DNA of 8,144 nt from an uncultured Eubacteriales bacterium (GTDB taxonomy: Bacteria; Bacillota; Clostridia; Oscillospirales; Oscillospiraceae): assembly GCA_900550585.1 (NCBI GenBank), contig URST01000086.1, positions 1 to 8,144 on the forward strand, given 5' to 3'. Position numbers and translations under genes: made by a program. Numbering within the stretch: the first letter of the stretch is position 1; each line of letters starts with the position of its first letter. The notes under the pieces are model-generated. The model had not been told where the DNA came from and did no database searches. It saw only the letters and a list, made by a program, of their open reading frames with translations. Shown here in pieces: positions 7,024-8,144 of this stretch.

Positions 7024-7045
7024 GCGAAAAAAGCAAAATTGGGGG

Positions 7046-7074
7046 TTGCCAAGCTGTCCGTTCTGTGGTAACAT
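7046..7074 (+). promoter_or_regulatory. Promoter driving the glycine riboswitch and symporter
   Basis: TTGCCA (7046-7051), a 17-base spacer and TAACAT (7069-7074) predict a start near 7081, about 55 bases before the conserved aptamer begins and about 220 bases before the symporter start codon. Confidence 0.6.
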
Positions 7075-7099
7075 ACGTCCATCAATTTGATACACCCGA

Positions 7100-7217
7100 T
7101 GAGTCGTCCGGAATGTTCAGACCGGACGCGGAGGGTACTCTGGAGAATCCCATTGAGTTGGGTGCCGAAGGTGCAAGGCGCTTACCGCGCTGAATCTCTC
7201 AGGCAAAAGGACGGAGC
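7100..7217 (+). promoter_or_regulatory. Glycine riboswitch aptamer
   Basis: Conserved glycine-aptamer blocks appear in order: ACTCTGGAGA (7137-7146), GCCGAAGGTGCAA (7164-7176) and TCTCAGGCAAAAGGACGGAG (7197-7216). Proposed P1 is CTCUG (7138-7142) with CGGAG (7212-7216), including one U-G pair; side hairpins are CCCA/TGGG (7149-7152/7159-7162) and GCGC/GCGC (7178-7181/7187-7190, sequence GCGC with loop TTACC). Only one full aptamer is present, not the common tandem pair. It is preceded by a 7-bp hairpin (7105-7111/7122-7128) where the first aptamer would lie. It binds glycine in the nascent RNA and sits directly upstream of a symporter gene, the expected target class. Aptamer identity is firm; exact 5' boundary is not. 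Confidence 0.92.
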
Positions 7218-7245
7218 TGACAAGTAGTTTTGCTTGCCCCCTGAC

Positions 7246-7283
7246 TTCTCCAGAGTCGCTGTTTTGCAGCGGCTCTCATTTTT
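7246..7283 (+). terminator. Riboswitch expression platform: regulated terminator
   Basis: A 10-bp stem (7252-7261 with 7267-7276, one U-G pair, 5-nt loop TTTTG) is followed by CA and five Ts (7279-7283), between the aptamer and the symporter start. Bases 7246-7256, which include the first half of the left arm, are perfectly complementary to 7137-7147 at the 5' side of the aptamer. The two pairings are mutually exclusive, so glycine binding should free the left arm and favour termination. Confidence 0.82.
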
Positions 7284-7302
7284 ATGTAAGGAGAAAGAAA
7301 CC

Positions 7303-8144
7303 ATGATCGAATCCACCCTGTTCCCTATCGTTTCCAAGATCAACGAGTATCTCAGCAACTACATCCTCATTTTCCTGCTGGTAGGCGTCGGCCTGTGGTA
7401 CTCCATCCGCACCCGCTTCGTGCAGGTCCGCTGCTTCGGCGAGGGCATGAAGAAATTTTTCGGTGAGATGAACCTCCGCGGCGGCGCACAAAAAAGCGGT
7501 ATGACCTCCTTCCAGGCGCTGGCCACCGCCATTGCCGCCCAGGTGGGCACCGGCAATATCGTGGGTGCCTCCGGCGCTATCCTCACCGGCGGTCCCGGCG
7601 CCATCTTCTGGATGTGGATCATCGCCTTCTTCGGCATGGCCACCGTCTATGCGGAGGCCACGCTGGCACAAAAGACCCGCATCGTGGATCCGGACGGCAA
7701 CATCAAGGGCGGCCCTGTGTACTACATCACCACGGCGTTCAAGGGCGGTTTCGGCAAGTTCCTGGCGGGCTTCTTTGCCGTGTCCATCATTCTGGCATTG
7801 GGCTTCATGGGCTGCATGGTGCAGTCCAACTCCATCGGCTCTACCATGCAGACGGCCTTCGGCATCCCCTCCTGGGTCATGGGCATCGTTCTGGTGGTCA
7901 TCTGCGCCGTTATCTTCCTGGGCGGTGTGCAGCGCCTGGCCGCTGTGACGGAGAAGCTGGTCCCCATCATGGCCGGTATCTTCCTGCTGGGCGGCCTGGC
8001 GATCCTCATCGCCCGCATCCAGTACGTCCCCGCCACCTTCGGCATGATCTTCAAGTATGCGTTCCAGCCTCAGGCCATCATCGGCGGCAGCTTCGGCTAC
8101 GCCATCAAGACCGCCATCAGCCAGGGTGCCAAGCGCGGCCTGTT
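7303..8144 (+). CDS. Sodium:alanine/glycine symporter (AlsT/AGCS family), 3'-truncated by window edge
   Basis: A membrane transporter that imports alanine and/or glycine with sodium. The frame is open from the ATG to the window end (280 codons plus 2 bases), so the stop lies outside; family members are usually about 450-480 residues. Start ATG follows AAGGAG (7288-7293) by 9 bases. The family signature ALATAIAAQVGTGNIVGA is at 72-89, followed by GGPGAIFWMW (96-105), YAEATLAQKTR (116-126), GGPVYYI (136-142), and near the cut end the conserved FGYAIKTAISQGAKRGL (264-280). Hydrophobic segments lie roughly at 20-35, 98-117, 153-172, 188-208 and 220-238. The leader carries a glycine riboswitch, which strongly supports glycine (or alanine plus glycine) as a physiological substrate. 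Related genes are called alsT, dagA or agcS; I leave the symbol blank because specificity among paralogues cannot be decided from this fragment. Confidence 0.94.
   Translation, partial: MIESTLFPIVSKINEYLSNYILIFLLVGVGLWYSIRTRFVQVRCFGEGMKKFFGEMNLRGGAQKSGMTSFQALATAIAAQVGTGNIVGASGAILTGGPGAIFWMWIIAFFGMATVYAEATLAQKTRIVDPDGNIKGGPVYYITTAFKGGFGKFLAGFFAVSIILALGFMGCMVQSNSIGSTMQTAFGIPSWVMGIVLVVICAVIFLGGVQRLAAVTEKLVPIMAGIFLLGGLAILIARIQYVPATFGMIFKYAFQPQAIIGGSFGYAIKTAISQGAKRGL

Noticed and set aside
1..8144. Looked for CRISPR arrays, tRNAs, rRNAs, insertion sequences, attachment sites and phage or defence genes.
   Set aside because: No regularly spaced repeats, transposase or integrase motifs, tRNA-like folds or defence-family proteins were seen by eye; all long frames are accounted for by metabolic or structural genes.

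Overview
This window looks like ordinary core chromosome of a GC-rich, low-GC-lineage-type Gram-positive anaerobe, most likely a gut Clostridia of the Oscillospiraceae kind. The pointers are strong AGGAGG-type ribosome binding sites, clear sigma-A promoters (TTGACN-17-TATAAT class), type III glutamine synthetase, AsnA, phosphate butyryltransferase, a DivIVA-like protein, a glycine riboswitch, and heavy G/C bias at third codon positions. The taxonomic call is an inference from gene content and style. No phage, transposon, CRISPR, tRNA or rRNA signal was seen.

Layout, left to right: (1) the C-terminal two thirds of a type III glutamine synthetase (plus strand, cut by the left edge); (2) a convergent YkvI-family membrane protein (minus strand), sharing a terminator hairpin with it; (3) a divergent promoter region of about 200 bp; (4) phosphate butyryltransferase (plus); (5) a class I/II PLP-dependent aminotransferase (plus) with its own promoter and a very long perfect terminator hairpin; (6) AsnA aspartate-ammonia ligase (plus) with its own promoter; (7) a convergent DivIVA-like coiled-coil protein (minus) sharing a bidirectional terminator with asnA; (8) a leader of about 400 bp with the minus-strand promoter of the DivIVA-like gene, a small terminator-like hairpin, and then a plus-strand promoter driving a glycine riboswitch; (9) the 5' part of a sodium:alanine/glycine symporter (plus, cut by the right edge).

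The genes are mostly single transcription units, each with a recognisable promoter and terminator. They share a loose theme of nitrogen and amino-acid handling: ammonia fixation into glutamine (GSIII) and asparagine (AsnA), transamination, small amino-acid uptake under glycine control, and an acyl-phosphate step (Ptb) that may drain amino-acid- or carbohydrate-derived acyl-CoA. The most informative element is the riboswitch. An 11-nt stretch at the start of the aptamer is perfectly complementary to the segment entering the downstream terminator, which predicts that glycine turns the transporter OFF. No undescribed multi-gene system was found.
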